DNA of 64,000 bases from Schwartzia succinivorans DSM 10502 (GCF_900129225.1 NZ_FQUG01000004.1:94374-158373), one strand, 5' to 3'. Counted from the stretch's first letter, positions 25,437 to 36,198 are shown. Notes: generated from the sequence alone by a model not told the origin. Translations and numbers: made by a program.

Positions 25437-26468
25437 TTATATCATATCATGCTCAATCATGTATTCGGCAATTTGCAAAGCATTCAATGCCGCGCCTTTT
25501 CGTATCTGGTCTCCGCAAACCCAAAAATTCAGACCATACTCTACGGATTCGTCAAGGCGTATACGTCCAACCTCAACATCATCCTTGCCGGAAGTAAAGA
25601 GCGGCATAGGATATTCCATTTCATCCGGATTATCCCTGACAACAACCCCCGGGAATGCCTGAAGTGCCTTCTTTGCTTCTTCAACAGATATTGCATCGTC
25701 AAACTCTACATTAACTGATTCAGCGTGGCTTCTCAAAACCGGAACACGAACTGTTGTCGCTGTTACGCGCAGCTTATCGTCAGAAAGGATTTTTCTGGTC
25801 TCATTGATCATCTTCATTTCTTCTTTTGTGTACAGATTATCCTGAAAAACATCAATCTGCGGAATCAGATTCGAGGCAATCTGGTAATGCTTCGGCATGC
25901 TTGCCCCCGGAAGAATATGCGGCTCGATAGGAGTCCCCTCTGCAATGGCACGAAGCTGTTCCTCAAGCTCCTCCATAGCTTCCTTTCCTCCACCGGAAAC
26001 CGCCTGATACGTAGATACAACAACACGTTTCATCTTTGCGATATTATCCAGCGGCTTCAAAGCCATTACCATAATGATAGTTGAGCAGTTAGGATTAGCA
26101 ATGATTCCCTTATGGTCTTTAATTGCCTCCGGATTTACCTCAGGGACAATCAGAGGAACCTCAGGGTCCATGCGGAATGTGCTGGAATTATCGATAACAA
26201 CAGCACCTGCTTTAACGGCAACCGGAGCAAAATGCTTGCTTATCGATCCTCCGGCAAACAAAGCAATCTCTACATCCTTGAAGGAATCGTCCGTAGCTTC
26301 CTCTACAACGTACTCTTTTCCCTTGACCATCAATTTCGTTCCTGCAGAGCGCTTTGAGGCCAAAAGCTTCAAATTCTTAAACGGGAAATTTCTTTCCTCA
26401 ATCAGATTGATAAATTCCTGTCCAACTGCTCCTGTAGCTCCCAAAATCGCCGTGTTATATGTCCTCAT
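25437..26468 (-). CDS. asd: Aspartate-semialdehyde dehydrogenase
   Basis: 343 residues from the ATG at 26468 (AAGG nine bases upstream). It makes aspartate semialdehyde for lysine, diaminopimelate, threonine and methionine. NADP-binding AILGATGAVGQEF, the active-site Cys in IANPNCSTI and the His in PVLRSHAESVN are present. It directly follows dapB, which uses a downstream product of the same pathway. Confidence 0.96.
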   Translation of the reverse strand: MRTYNTAILGATGAVGQEFINLIEERNFPFKNLKLLASKRSAGTKLMVKGKEYVVEEATDDSFKDVEIALFAGGSISKHFAPVAVKAGAVVIDNSSTFRMDPEVPLIVPEVNPEAIKDHKGIIANPNCSTIIMVMALKPLDNIAKMKRVVVSTYQAVSGGGKEAMEELEEQLRAIAEGTPIEPHILPGASMPKHYQIASNLIPQIDVFQDNLYTKEEMKMINETRKILSDDKLRVTATTVRVPVLRSHAESVNVEFDDAISVEEAKKALQAFPGVVVRDNPDEMEYPMPLFTSGKDDVEVGRIRLDESVEYGLNFWVCGDQIRKGAALNALQIAEYMIEHDMI

Positions 26469-26493
26469 GATGCCAACCCTTCCTTTTTCAGAA

Positions 26494-27285
26494 TTAATCC
26501 AATATCTTTTCCAATCCAACCGTCAGTCCGGAAAGCGCCCTGACTTTCTTACATGCCAGAACAACGCCCGGCATAAATGACTCTCTGTCCAGTGAATCAT
26601 GACGGATTGTCAAAGTCTGTCCAAGTCCACCAAAAATAACCTCCTGATGCGCGACATAACCCGGAAGTCTTACACTGTGAATGCGAATACCCTCATATTC
26701 TGCACCACGCGCTCCTGTCATTTTTTCTTTCTCATCAGGGTGCCCCTGTTTATGCGCTTCGCGAACCTCCTGGATAAGCTGTGCCGTCTGAACTGCAGTT
26801 CCGGATGGTGCATCAAGCTTTTTATCATGATGAAGCTCAATAATCTCAACATCAGGCAAATATTTGGCAGCCTGCCGTGCCATAAGCATCATGAGAACAG
26901 CACCGATAGCAAAATTAGGTGCAATAAACACCGGAACCTTCTTTTCCTCTGCAAGCTTTTTTATCTCATTTTTGGCTTCTTCCGATAATCCTGTCGTACC
27001 AATTACAGGAGAAACCCCCAGTTTTATTGCAGTCATTGCATTTTCAAAGACAACGTCAGGGCGTGTAAAATCTACCATAACCTCAGGCTTTGTCTCCTGT
27101 ATAGCCTTTGAAAGCTCTGTGCTGACAACAACACCGCAGGGAGCTGTTCCCGCCGCTGTACCTGCATCCATTCCGCCCTTGAGGTCAACGGCAGCAACCA
27201 GCTCCAAATCCTTGTCATCCAAAACAGCCTTTACTACAGCCTGTCCCATACGCCCACAGGCTCCTGTTACCAATACCTTTACCAC
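26494..27285 (-). CDS. dapB: 4-hydroxy-tetrahydrodipicolinate reductase
   Basis: 263 residues. NAD(P)-binding VLVTGACGRMGQAVV opens the protein; catalytic ELHHDKKLDAPSGTA (His pair and Lys) and the C-terminal region are complete. It acts in diaminopimelate/lysine synthesis with asd, 25 bases downstream. Confidence 0.96.
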   Translation of the reverse strand: MVKVLVTGACGRMGQAVVKAVLDDKDLELVAAVDLKGGMDAGTAAGTAPCGVVVSTELSKAIQETKPEVMVDFTRPDVVFENAMTAIKLGVSPVIGTTGLSEEAKNEIKKLAEEKKVPVFIAPNFAIGAVLMMLMARQAAKYLPDVEIIELHHDKKLDAPSGTAVQTAQLIQEVREAHKQGHPDEKEKMTGARGAEYEGIRIHSVRLPGYVAHQEVIFGGLGQTLTIRHDSLDRESFMPGVVLACKKVRALSGLTVGLEKILD

Positions 27286-27313
27286 GATATCCCCTCCACC
27301 AAAAAGTAACTTT

Positions 27314-27343
27314 ATTGTACAGCATGTACACTCTAAAAATCAA
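27314..27343 (-). promoter_or_regulatory. Promoter of dapB-asd with TGTACA repeats
   Basis: On the minus strand TTGATT (27338-27343) and TACAAT (27314-27319) are 18 bases apart. TGTACA occurs twice, three bases apart, at about 27317-27331 and overlaps the -10, a possible operator. No lysine riboswitch fits in the short leader. Confidence 0.5.
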
Positions 27344-27381
27344 TATGTGTTTCATGTGCAAAACATTTCTCATTGTGTATT

Positions 27382-28074
27382 TTAACAATTTTTCTTTTTA
27401 TGCCAGTACCACATGCCGCCATAAACTGCCGTTGCCAGTATAACAATAACGGTTAATCTAATCATGTTCTCCTCAAGCATAACAAGGTCATGCCCGATTA
27501 TGACTTCAAGTGCGGTAGAAGGAAACTTTCCAATAAGATTGGACAAAGCATAATCCCGAACACTTATTTTCGATACAGCTCCCAGCGCAGTCAGGATTCC
27601 TGACGGAAAATAAGGAATAGTTCTCGCAATCAGCATTACCTTAAAACCGTTCTTGCCGCTGAAATCGTCGAGCTTTTTTAAATACGGGCTCTTTTTAATA
27701 AGCCTCTCAGCACTTTCCCTGAGCAGTGTCCTCATCAACAAAAAGCTGATGATTACACCTGTCGTCTCAGCCAGCCAGGACAGAATAATTCCCGGAATTA
27801 CTCCAAACAGCACGCCATTGGCAGTCGAGATGAAAATAGACGGCAGAACACTCAATGCGTTAATCAGCACATCAACCCAAAAGCTCACAACCATTGCCCA
27901 TATACCGAACTGATTAATGTACGCAATAGTCTCCTCCATACTTCCGCAGGTCATGACATGCCACAAATCACGATATATAGCCGGATTTAGAATATATATT
28001 CCGCCAAGCAGAACAAAAAGCAGTATTCCTGAAATTATCTGAACCATTCTTTCTGATTTTACATGCAAGTCCAA
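27382..28074 (-). CDS. TVP38/TMEM64 family membrane protein
   Basis: 230 residues with five to six membrane helices. The VTT/SNARE-associated domain is visible in INALSVLPSIFISTANG, then FGVIPGIILSWLAETTG and ARTIPYFPSGILTALGAVS. Such DedA-related proteins are thought to move lipids or act in membrane balance. The gene stands alone between recG and dapB. Confidence 0.85.
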   Translation of the reverse strand: MDLHVKSERMVQIISGILLFVLLGGIYILNPAIYRDLWHVMTCGSMEETIAYINQFGIWAMVVSFWVDVLINALSVLPSIFISTANGVLFGVIPGIILSWLAETTGVIISFLLMRTLLRESAERLIKKSPYLKKLDDFSGKNGFKVMLIARTIPYFPSGILTALGAVSKISVRDYALSNLIGKFPSTALEVIIGHDLVMLEENMIRLTVIVILATAVYGGMWYWHKKKNC

Positions 28075-28124
28075 ATTCCCTCCAGAATATTTTTACTATA
28101 ATATAGAATTCGAAAATGAAAATA

Positions 28125-30200
28125 TCAGGAATCCGTTATATGTTCAAAATTCATTTTGTATCGGATTGCAAGAAGCTGCTCCATATAGCGCCGTTCATCA
28201 TCTGTAATCATTGTCTCCTTGGCAGCTCTTCTGGCTTTCATCAGAATATCCGTATCAGTCAATACGTTTGCTATTTTCAAATCGCCAAGACCATGCTGCA
28301 TCGCGCCAAAAAACTGTCCTGGCCCGCGGAGTCTTAAATCTTCTTCTGCCAAAACAAAGCCATTTGATGTCTGTTCCATAATCTTCAATCGTTCCTGCGT
28401 CTTTGGCGAACGATTTTCCGAGACAAGAATACAGTATGATTTCGCTGTTCCGCGTCCTACACGTCCACGCAGCTGATGAAGCTGAGCAAGGCCGAAACGG
28501 TCAGCATTTTCAATTACCATGATACTCGCATTCGGAACATCCACACCAACTTCAATAACTGTGGTAGAAACCAGAAGCTTAAGCTTCCCGTCATGGAAAT
28601 CAGTCATTACCTGCTCTTTTTCCTTTGCAGGAAGCCGCCCATGAACCAGGCCGCAGGGAATTCCGTAGAAAACTCCGTGTGACAACTCCTCAAACACATC
28701 AACAGCCGCACACAGGCGGTTATCCGCGTTTTCATCATCATGTTCGATAAGCGGACATACAACGTATGCCTGACGTCCTGACTCGATTTCCTTTCGAACA
28801 AAATCATATATAAGCCCGCGCCTGTCAGAATGACGCAGAAAGGTACGAATCGGCTGCCGTCCCGGCGGAAGATGCTCTATACGCGAAACATCCAGGTCAC
28901 CATACACAGTCAAGGTCATGGTTCTTGGAATCGGTGTCGCTGTCATTACCAGAACATCAGGAGTAACATCACTTTTTTTCGACAGCGCAGCTCTTTGAGA
29001 AATACCAAAACGATGCTGTTCATCTGTAACCACAAGACCAAGAGCGTCAAAAACAACCTTCTCCTGTATCAAAGCATGAGTTCCGACAATCAGGTCAAGC
29101 TCGTGATTCCCAATCTGCTCCAGAATCTCCCTGTGCTTTTTGGGAGTAAGCGAACCGACAAGAAGTCCAACACGGATTTGCGTATCTTTTAGAAGCGCAC
29201 TTATTTTTTCATAATGCTGTCTTGCCAGTATTTCCGTAGGCGCCATAAATGCGCCCTGATAGCCGTTCTCTATTGTTTTCGCAAGCGCCAGAAGAGCAAG
29301 AGCCGTCTTTCCTGAGCCCACATCACCCTGCACAAGCCGACGCATAGGGACGTTTTTCTCCATATCTGCAGAAATTTCTTTCCAGACTGCAGCCTGATCG
29401 GCAGTCAGCTTAAAGGGAAGCAGACCATATACCTGCTTCATAAGACGGCTGTCCATCAAATGACGGATTCCCTTTTCCTTTTCTACAGTTTCCTTGCGAA
29501 TCAACAGCAATCCGCACTGTATAACATACAGCTCCTCAAAAGCCAATCGTGCTCTTGCCCTGCGAAGCTGTTCCATCGATTCAGGAAAATGGATAGCAGC
29601 AAAAGCCTTCCAACGATCTATCAGTTCGAAACGTTCTATTACTGCTCCGGGAATGACCTCCGGCAGTTCAGGATGATTTGTCAGAAGCTCATGTATAATC
29701 TTACGGAAATAGTTCTGATTCAGCGCCTCTGTAGACGAATATACCGGCAAAACTCCAAAGGACGTATTATTCTCTGCCTCCAATACTTCAAAGGTCTGCA
29801 TCTGAGACATAGCCAGAGCGCCGCGACCGCCAAAAGCATAGGTCAGTTTTCCTGTGGCCAGCACCCTTTTGCCCGGAAGCAGTTTTTTCTTCAAAAAAGG
29901 CTGATTGAACCAGGTCATCTGCAGCCAGCCCGTCCCATCCGATAAAACAGCGGTAAGGATAGTCATGCCGCGCCTTGAACCGCGCCTCTCGTTCAAATTT
30001 GTTATTACACCCGATACTGTAGCGGTCTCCCCTGCACGCAGCTCTGCAAACGGTGTCCTGTGACTCTGGTCGATATATGCACGGGGATAATATGTAAGAA
30101 GGTCATAAAGCGTTGATATACCAAGCTTTTTCAATGCCTGTGCCTTTTTCGGGCCAACACCCTTGACCTTGTCAATCGTATCTTCCCATGACATTCCCAT
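28125..30200 (-). CDS. recG: ATP-dependent DNA helicase RecG
   Basis: 691 residues. The N-terminal wedge/OB domain (KGVGPKKAQALKKLGI, then SGVITNLNERRG) binds branched DNA. Helicase motifs include Walker A QGDVGSGKTALALL, box II TDEQHRFG, and motif VI QLRGRVGRG. It reverses stalled forks. The ATG at 30200 has GGGAGGAG upstream. Confidence 0.96.
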   Translation of the reverse strand: MGMSWEDTIDKVKGVGPKKAQALKKLGISTLYDLLTYYPRAYIDQSHRTPFAELRAGETATVSGVITNLNERRGSRRGMTILTAVLSDGTGWLQMTWFNQPFLKKKLLPGKRVLATGKLTYAFGGRGALAMSQMQTFEVLEAENNTSFGVLPVYSSTEALNQNYFRKIIHELLTNHPELPEVIPGAVIERFELIDRWKAFAAIHFPESMEQLRRARARLAFEELYVIQCGLLLIRKETVEKEKGIRHLMDSRLMKQVYGLLPFKLTADQAAVWKEISADMEKNVPMRRLVQGDVGSGKTALALLALAKTIENGYQGAFMAPTEILARQHYEKISALLKDTQIRVGLLVGSLTPKKHREILEQIGNHELDLIVGTHALIQEKVVFDALGLVVTDEQHRFGISQRAALSKKSDVTPDVLVMTATPIPRTMTLTVYGDLDVSRIEHLPPGRQPIRTFLRHSDRRGLIYDFVRKEIESGRQAYVVCPLIEHDDENADNRLCAAVDVFEELSHGVFYGIPCGLVHGRLPAKEKEQVMTDFHDGKLKLLVSTTVIEVGVDVPNASIMVIENADRFGLAQLHQLRGRVGRGTAKSYCILVSENRSPKTQERLKIMEQTSNGFVLAEEDLRLRGPGQFFGAMQHGLGDLKIANVLTDTDILMKARRAAKETMITDDERRYMEQLLAIRYKMNFEHITDS

Positions 30201-30247
30201 TCATACTCCTCCCGAACAAAAGGAACCTTAAATGCTTTTCTGCATAG

Positions 30248-30287
30248 AAAAAAGGCAAGGGCATTATTACGTTACCCCTGCCTTTTT
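30248..30287 (-). terminator. Terminator after proS
   Basis: AAAAGGCAAGGG pairs with CCCCTGCCTTTT (with one bulge); a T-run follows on the minus strand. It separates proS from recG. Confidence 0.75.
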
Positions 30288-30293
30288 ATCATA

Positions 30294-32000
30294 TCAGAGC
30301 TCCTCCAACATCTTCAAAACAGTTTCCTTTACTTTTTCCTTCTCACAGACAACAGTTTCTCCCGTGCGGCGGATACGAACCTCTACCGTGTTCTCCTCAA
30401 CTGTTTTAGGACCTACTGTGATACGAACAGGATAACCTATAAGGTCAGCATCCTTAAACTTGACTCCTGCACGTTCCTTTCTGTCATCCAACAGAACATC
30501 AACACCGGATACCTTCAATTCATCATAAAGCTTCTCTCCGGCTTCAAGCTGTTCAGGAACCTTTGCATTGATTGGTACGATAACAGCTTCAAAAGGTGCT
30601 ATTGCACGCGGCCAGATAATTCCGTCCTTATCATTATTCTGCTCGATTGCTGCAGCCATTGTACGGCTTACGCCAATGCCGTAACAGCCCATAACAAATG
30701 GCTTCTCTTTTCCGTTCTCGTCCAAAAATGTTGCATGCATTGCTTCACTGTATTTTGTACCGAGAGTGAATACCTGTCCTGCTTCTATTCCTCGTGTCAT
30801 TTCAAGCGGCTTTCCGCAGTGCGGACACGGATCGCCCTTCTGGACAAGGCGGATATCGAGAACTTCTACGTCCGTGAAATCTCTTTTCGGATTTACTCCT
30901 GTATAATGAACATCTTTTTCGTTCGCGCCCGAAACAGCATTGCAGATATTCATTGCCGTATTATCAACAAGAATCTTCGTTCCCTTTTTGATACCAATAG
31001 GACTCATAAAGCCCGGGCAGCCTCCAACAGCAATGATAGCATCATCATCTGCCATGCGGAGTTCAAGCGCGCCTACGGCATTCTGAACCTTTGTTTCATT
31101 AACCTCGTGGTCGCCGCGGACAAACGTCAGAACAACCTCGTTCGTTTCCGTCTGAAAAGCGACAGCCTTGATTGTTTTCTCAACAGGAACATTCAGACAT
31201 TTGCAGAGAAGCTCTATCGTGTGTGCGTCAGGTGTCGAAACCTTTTTGAGCTCCTGCGCTTCCTCAGCCTGTGCCTCAATGGGTTTAAGCTCTGCTTTTT
31301 CATCACTTGCCGCATAATCGCAGGACTCACAGTAAACGATATTGGATTCACCGGATTCAGCCAAAACCGTAAATTCATGGGAATGAGCACCGCCGATAGC
31401 ACCGTTGTCTGCTTCAACAGGACGAAACTTCAAGCCGCAGCGTGTGAAAATCTTTGTATAAGCATCAAACATTTTCTGATAAGACTCAAGCATACCTGCC
31501 TCGTCCTTATCAAAAGAATAAAGGTCCTTCATGATGAACTCCCTGCCGCGCATAAGACCAAAACGCGGACGGCGCTCATCACGGAATTTATCCTGAATCT
31601 GATACAGCATAAGAGGAAGCTGCTTGTAGGATTTGACCTCATCACGCACGAGGGACGTAATCATTTCCTCATGTGTAGGTCCGAGGCAAAATTCGCGGTC
31701 ATGGCGGTCCTTAATTCTCATCATTTCATCACCGTATGCGCCCCAGCGTCCGCTTTCTTCCCAAAGCTCTCCCGGCTGGATAATCGGCATCATGATTTCC
31801 TGTCCGCCTGCCGCATCCATCTCCTCACGAGTAATCTGCTCAATCTTTTTCAAAGTACGCCATGCAAGCGGAAGATATGTATAAATTCCTCCGGCAACCT
31901 TACGAATCATACCTGCACGAAGCATAAGCTGATGGCTTACAACCTCTGCCTCCGCCGGTGTCTGACGTAATGTTGGTGCATAAAGCTGTGTTGTACGCAA
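30294..32000 (-). CDS. proS: Prolyl-tRNA synthetase
   Basis: 568 residues from a TTG at 32000 with GGGGG 8 bases upstream; an ATG at 32015 overlaps that site. The bacterial type is shown by the editing (INS) domain near 225-400, class II motifs ([19 protein letters not shown]) and the C-terminal anticodon domain. It charges tRNA-Pro. It ends the rpsB-to-proS series. Confidence 0.95.
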   Translation of the reverse strand: MRTTQLYAPTLRQTPAEAEVVSHQLMLRAGMIRKVAGGIYTYLPLAWRTLKKIEQITREEMDAAGGQEIMMPIIQPGELWEESGRWGAYGDEMMRIKDRHDREFCLGPTHEEMITSLVRDEVKSYKQLPLMLYQIQDKFRDERRPRFGLMRGREFIMKDLYSFDKDEAGMLESYQKMFDAYTKIFTRCGLKFRPVEADNGAIGGAHSHEFTVLAESGESNIVYCESCDYAASDEKAELKPIEAQAEEAQELKKVSTPDAHTIELLCKCLNVPVEKTIKAVAFQTETNEVVLTFVRGDHEVNETKVQNAVGALELRMADDDAIIAVGGCPGFMSPIGIKKGTKILVDNTAMNICNAVSGANEKDVHYTGVNPKRDFTDVEVLDIRLVQKGDPCPHCGKPLEMTRGIEAGQVFTLGTKYSEAMHATFLDENGKEKPFVMGCYGIGVSRTMAAAIEQNNDKDGIIWPRAIAPFEAVIVPINAKVPEQLEAGEKLYDELKVSGVDVLLDDRKERAGVKFKDADLIGYPVRITVGPKTVEENTVEVRIRRTGETVVCEKEKVKETVLKMLEEL

Positions 32001-32033
32001 AACAAAAACCCCCATTAAATGATTTTTCGCGAA

Positions 32034-33101
32034 TTACGCGTGTCTTTCTTCCAAAATCTTATCTATTTCCTTGAACAGCTCAGAAACCAAATCTTCCTCG
32101 CTGACCTTTCGCAAAATCTCACCCTTGCGGAATACCAGTCCTTCGCCTTTCCCGCCGGCAATTCCCACATCAGCTTCACGGGCTTCTCCCGGACCGTTGA
32201 CTACACAACCCATAACAGCCACTGATATCGGCTCTGTTATTCCGTCAAGTCTCTTTTCTACCTCAGAGGCTATCGCAGGCAGATCGATGGCTGTCCTTCC
32301 GCAGGTCGGACAAGATATCAAAGTCGGCCCGTACTCCTTCATCCCAAGAGACTTCAATATCTCATTGGCAACCTTTACCTCAACCACAGGGTCACCGGTA
32401 AGAGAAATACGAATCGTATCACCGATTCCCTCTGCAAGCAGCGCTCCTATTCCAACCGCCGACTTAATCATTCCCGTATGCGGAGTTCCTGCTTCCGTTA
32501 TTCCCAGGTGCAAAGGATAGTCTACAGTTTTGCTCATAAGGCGGTATGCTTCCAATGTTAAAGGAACATCATGGGCCTTCAGCGATATTTTCATATCATA
32601 AAAATTCTGAGCTTCCAGAATCCTTACGTGCTGCATGGCAGATTCCACTAAAGCCTCAGCCGTCACATGTCCATACTTCGCCAAAAGCTTTTTATCCAAA
32701 GAACCACCATTAACGCCAATACGGATAGGTATTCCTGCAGCCTTGGCTTCAGTAACAACCTTTCGTACATTTTCTTCCCCGCCGATATTTCCGGGATTAA
32801 GCCGCAGTGCCGCAATCCCCTGATGAATTGCCTCCAAGGCCAGCCGATAGTCAAAATGTATATCTGCCACCAGCGGCACAGGAGACTGCTTTATTATGTT
32901 ACCGAGATTCTGTGCCGCGTCCATATCCGGCACAGCAAGACGTACAATATCACATCCGGCATCAGCCAAAGCGCGTATTTGTCGGACTGTTGACTCTGTA
33001 TCCTGTGTCTTTGTATTTGTCATTGACTGCACAGAAACAGGCGCGCCGCCGCCAATCAAAACATCCCCTATATGAATCTGACGGGTCTTTTTTCTATCCA
33101 T
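32034..33101 (-). CDS. ispG: 4-hydroxy-3-methylbut-2-enyl diphosphate synthase (IspG)
   Basis: 355 residues. It performs the penultimate step of the MEP pathway with an Fe-S cluster. Cluster cysteines are in SCPTCGRT and GCVVNGPGEA, with QSMTNTKTQD near the N-terminus. The rseP gene precedes it and proS follows. Confidence 0.96.
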   Translation of the reverse strand: MDRKKTRQIHIGDVLIGGGAPVSVQSMTNTKTQDTESTVRQIRALADAGCDIVRLAVPDMDAAQNLGNIIKQSPVPLVADIHFDYRLALEAIHQGIAALRLNPGNIGGEENVRKVVTEAKAAGIPIRIGVNGGSLDKKLLAKYGHVTAEALVESAMQHVRILEAQNFYDMKISLKAHDVPLTLEAYRLMSKTVDYPLHLGITEAGTPHTGMIKSAVGIGALLAEGIGDTIRISLTGDPVVEVKVANEILKSLGMKEYGPTLISCPTCGRTAIDLPAIASEVEKRLDGITEPISVAVMGCVVNGPGEAREADVGIAGGKGEGLVFRKGEILRKVSEEDLVSELFKEIDKILEERHA

Positions 33102-33116
33102 CCCAATAAATCTCCT

Positions 33117-34154
33117 TTACCCGGCAAAGAAAATACGAACAATATCGTTTTTCGTTGCGAAAAGCATCAACGCAATCAAAAGAGTAATGCCTACCATCTG
33201 TGTATAATGGAGTGCTTTATCGCCCAATGGCTTTCCTCTCAGAGCTTCAATTATAAGCGTCACGAAATGCCCACCGTCCAAGGCAGGAACAGGAAGAAGA
33301 TTTATTATGCCGAGATTCAGGCTCAATACCGCCGCAAAGTGAAGCAGCGGAACAAAACCAATCTGCGCAACCTCACCCGTCATCTGCATAACGCCAATAG
33401 GTCCGGCCAACTCTGCAGCTGCTGAGCCGCTAAAAATTTTCACAAGACCGTTCAGCATTTCATAGATAATAACGCCGTTCTTATATACAGCGAGATAAAC
33501 AGCCTCAAACAAGCCCGGCTGACGGATATCCGACGAACTCATGATTCCGACAACAGGACGGTTGTTCTGCTTATCGTATTCAGGCACCATTGTAGTCTGA
33601 TATTCTTTTCCGTCACGAACGTAATCAACCGTCATGGACTTCTGCCCGTTGGCAAGAATCTCGCGGACAATATCACTCCACTCGTGAATCTCCACATCAT
33701 TAATTCTGCGGATGGTATCGCCCTTCTTCAATCCCGACATTGCTGCCGGTTTGTCAGGAAGAATATCACCCAGCTCCGGACGTGTAGACGGTGTGCTCAC
33801 ACCAACCGAAAAGAAAATAACTGCGAAAATAAAAATAGGAAGAATCAGATTCATTCCAGGTCCTGCCAGAATTGTAAGCATTCGCTTCCATACAGGTTTT
33901 GCGCAGTAGCCTCTATCCCCTGCATCGTTATCCGCCGGATTCATTCCCGCAATATCATTAAATCCGCCTAAAGGGATGCAGCGAATCGAATACTCAGTTT
34001 CACCGTATTTTTTGCTCCAGATTCTTGGTCCAAACCCTATTGCGAACTCATCCACGCGCATTCCTGTCCACTTTGCGAGCGCAAAATGTCCCAACTCATG
34101 AAAAAGCACAAGAAAACCAAAAACCAGTATTGATGCGGCTATTGTATATACCAT
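33117..34154 (-). CDS. rseP: RIP metalloprotease RseP
   Basis: 345 residues. Zinc motif HELGH (19-23) is in the first membrane helix; a single PDZ domain follows (KPAAMSGLKKGDTIRRINDVEI), then the LLPVPALDGGH motif in a later helix. It cleaves membrane-bound anti-sigma factors or signal-peptide remnants. The dxr-rseP-ispG order is typical. Confidence 0.94.
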   Translation of the reverse strand: MVYTIAASILVFGFLVLFHELGHFALAKWTGMRVDEFAIGFGPRIWSKKYGETEYSIRCIPLGGFNDIAGMNPADNDAGDRGYCAKPVWKRMLTILAGPGMNLILPIFIFAVIFFSVGVSTPSTRPELGDILPDKPAAMSGLKKGDTIRRINDVEIHEWSDIVREILANGQKSMTVDYVRDGKEYQTTMVPEYDKQNNRPVVGIMSSSDIRQPGLFEAVYLAVYKNGVIIYEMLNGLVKIFSGSAAAELAGPIGVMQMTGEVAQIGFVPLLHFAAVLSLNLGIINLLPVPALDGGHFVTLIIEALRGKPLGDKALHYTQMVGITLLIALMLFATKNDIVRIFFAG

Positions 34155-34198
34155 ACCTTTTCCCTTTCAAAATATAACCCGAACTGAGCCAAGAGATT

Positions 34199-35350
34199 TT
34201 ATTTCCCGGCAATACGTGCCTTAACAAATTCCCTTGCCCATTCATCCTCTTCGCAAAGCAATTCATACGTAGGTGCATATTTGACCTCACGTTTATTCAT
34301 TGCCTGCTCAATCAATTCATAAATATCAAGGAATCCGATTTTTCCCTGCAGAAAAGCAGCAACGGCTTCCTCATTTGCGCCGTTGAGAATACACGGCATA
34401 GTTCCTCCGGTCATACCTGCTTCATACGCCAGCTTCAGCCCGCGGAAAGTATCTGTATCCGGCTGTTCAAAGGTAAGACTGCTGATTTCGCTGAAATCAA
34501 GCCGAGGAAACGCAGACGTAAGACGATTCGGATACGTCAGCGCATACTGAATAGGAAGGCGCATATCCGGCATACCCAGCTGCGCCATAACAGCACCGTC
34601 ATGGAAAGCAACCATCGAATGAACAATACTCTGCGGATGCACCACAACATCTATTTTCTCATAGGGCATATTGTACAGCCAATGCGCCTCAATAACTTCA
34701 AGGCCCTTATTAACAAGCGTAGCTGAGTCCACGGTTATCTTTTTTCCCATAGACCAGGTAGGATGGCTGAGGCAGTCTTTTATCGAAACATTTTTCAGCT
34801 CTTCCTGCTTTTTACCGCGGAACGGACCTCCTGATGCTGTCAGAATAAGCTTTTCGACAGTATCCCGTTTTTCTCCTACAAGGCACTGAAACAACGCACA
34901 ATGCTCGCTGTCTACGGGAAGGATTGATACTCCCTTCTCTTCGGCGCGGCGCATAACAAGCTCTCCTGCGACTACCAGTGTCTCCTTATTCGCAAGAGCA
35001 ATATTCTTTCCGGCATCAAGCGCGGCCAGTGTCGGTGCAAGACCTGCGAATCCCATAAGAGATGTCACTACAGTATCAACATCGGGATAAACAGCTCCAT
35101 CAATAAGGCCCTGCTTACCGTCTAAAATTTTTGTCTTGCCAGTATACCGTGAACGCAGACGCGCCGCAGCCGCAGAATCAAAAAGAACCGCCGCTTCAGG
35201 CGAAAACTCTTCAATCTGCTTTTCAAGCATCTCATCGGAAGAATTTGCCGCAATTACAGACACATGAAATTCATCAGGATTCCTTCGAACTACGTCAAGA
35301 GTCTGTGTTCCAATCGAACCCGTAGAACCTAAAATCGCAATATTTTTCAT
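34199..35350 (-). CDS. dxr: 1-deoxy-D-xylulose-5-phosphate reductoisomerase
   Basis: 383 residues from the ATG at 35350 (AGGTGA upstream). It makes MEP from DXP. NADPH motif LGSTGSIGTQTLD, metal site LPVDSEHCALFQ and SGGPFRG are intact. It starts a few bases past cdsA. Confidence 0.96.
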   Translation of the reverse strand: MKNIAILGSTGSIGTQTLDVVRRNPDEFHVSVIAANSSDEMLEKQIEEFSPEAAVLFDSAAAARLRSRYTGKTKILDGKQGLIDGAVYPDVDTVVTSLMGFAGLAPTLAALDAGKNIALANKETLVVAGELVMRRAEEKGVSILPVDSEHCALFQCLVGEKRDTVEKLILTASGGPFRGKKQEELKNVSIKDCLSHPTWSMGKKITVDSATLVNKGLEVIEAHWLYNMPYEKIDVVVHPQSIVHSMVAFHDGAVMAQLGMPDMRLPIQYALTYPNRLTSAFPRLDFSEISSLTFEQPDTDTFRGLKLAYEAGMTGGTMPCILNGANEEAVAAFLQGKIGFLDIYELIEQAMNKREVKYAPTYELLCEEDEWAREFVKARIAGK

Positions 35351-35354
35351 CAAA

Positions 35355-36185
35355 TCACCTGTTAAGGAAAGTAAATACCTGAACAAAATAATAAACAAAC
35401 GGGACTACAAACAGCACACTGTCAAAACGATCCCATACGCCGCCATGTCCCGGAATGATATTTCCGGAATCCTTGATACCCGTATACCGCTTCATTGCAG
35501 ACTCAACAAGGTCTCCCACTGTTGCCACCAAAGCAATAAAGAAACCAAGAACTGCCATATATACAATCGGCAGCGAAAGCGCATATCCCAAAGCCGCAAC
35601 AGATGCCATTGTTCCAACCACGCCGCCGATAAGTCCCTCAACGGTTTTCTTCGGACTGATTGCCTCACACAGCTTTACATGCCCCATAGTACAGCCGGCA
35701 AAGTACGCAAAGGAATCGCTTGCCCAAGTTCCGATCAGGGCAATCCAAAGCCATGCACAGCCTGCATCCATATTGCCAACCGGGGTACTCATCATTTCTC
35801 CTGTATCAAAGAATCGCAAAAGAATCAGATGCGAAAACGAAAAACCCAAATAAACAATTCCCGCAACACTGTAGCATGCCTGCTCTACAGAGAAGGAACG
35901 ATGAAAAAAAACAGCCTGCAGCAGAGTCCAAAGTATCCAAAAGGTAGAAAGAGCCATGAACTCATCTGCATTTCCCTTCCACGCGCACGCCCAAAAGCTC
36001 AGCATGGCGAGCATTCCGCTGAAGTAAGCAAGCGGCTTTCCAAAGGAAGAAAAAGCCTTAGCATACTCATGCCATCCGATGAGCATGAGCAAAAGAACTG
36101 CCGCACTGTAAACGACTCCGCCTGTCTGTATGATAAAAGCGGCTAAAGCAATGCCGACAATTCCCGTAACAACTCTGATAGCCAA
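35355..36185 (-). CDS. cdsA: Phosphatidate cytidylyltransferase
   Basis: 276 residues with about eight membrane helices. The signature SAMKRYTGIKDSGNIIPGHGG precedes the conserved DRFDS near the end. It makes CDP-diacylglycerol for phospholipid synthesis. The TTG start at 36185 has AAAGGGG upstream. Confidence 0.94.
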   Translation of the reverse strand: MAIRVVTGIVGIALAAFIIQTGGVVYSAAVLLLMLIGWHEYAKAFSSFGKPLAYFSGMLAMLSFWACAWKGNADEFMALSTFWILWTLLQAVFFHRSFSVEQACYSVAGIVYLGFSFSHLILLRFFDTGEMMSTPVGNMDAGCAWLWIALIGTWASDSFAYFAGCTMGHVKLCEAISPKKTVEGLIGGVVGTMASVAALGYALSLPIVYMAVLGFFIALVATVGDLVESAMKRYTGIKDSGNIIPGHGGVWDRFDSVLFVVPFVYYFVQVFTFLNR

Positions 36186-36198
36186 AATAATACCCCTT

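Noticed and set aside
26494..27400. Lysine riboswitch before dapB
   Set aside because: The leader is too short for the conserved five-helix fold, and none of its signature parts were found.
30735..31970. 411-codon open frame opposite proS
   Set aside because: Antisense to an intact proS with no start signals or domain of its own.
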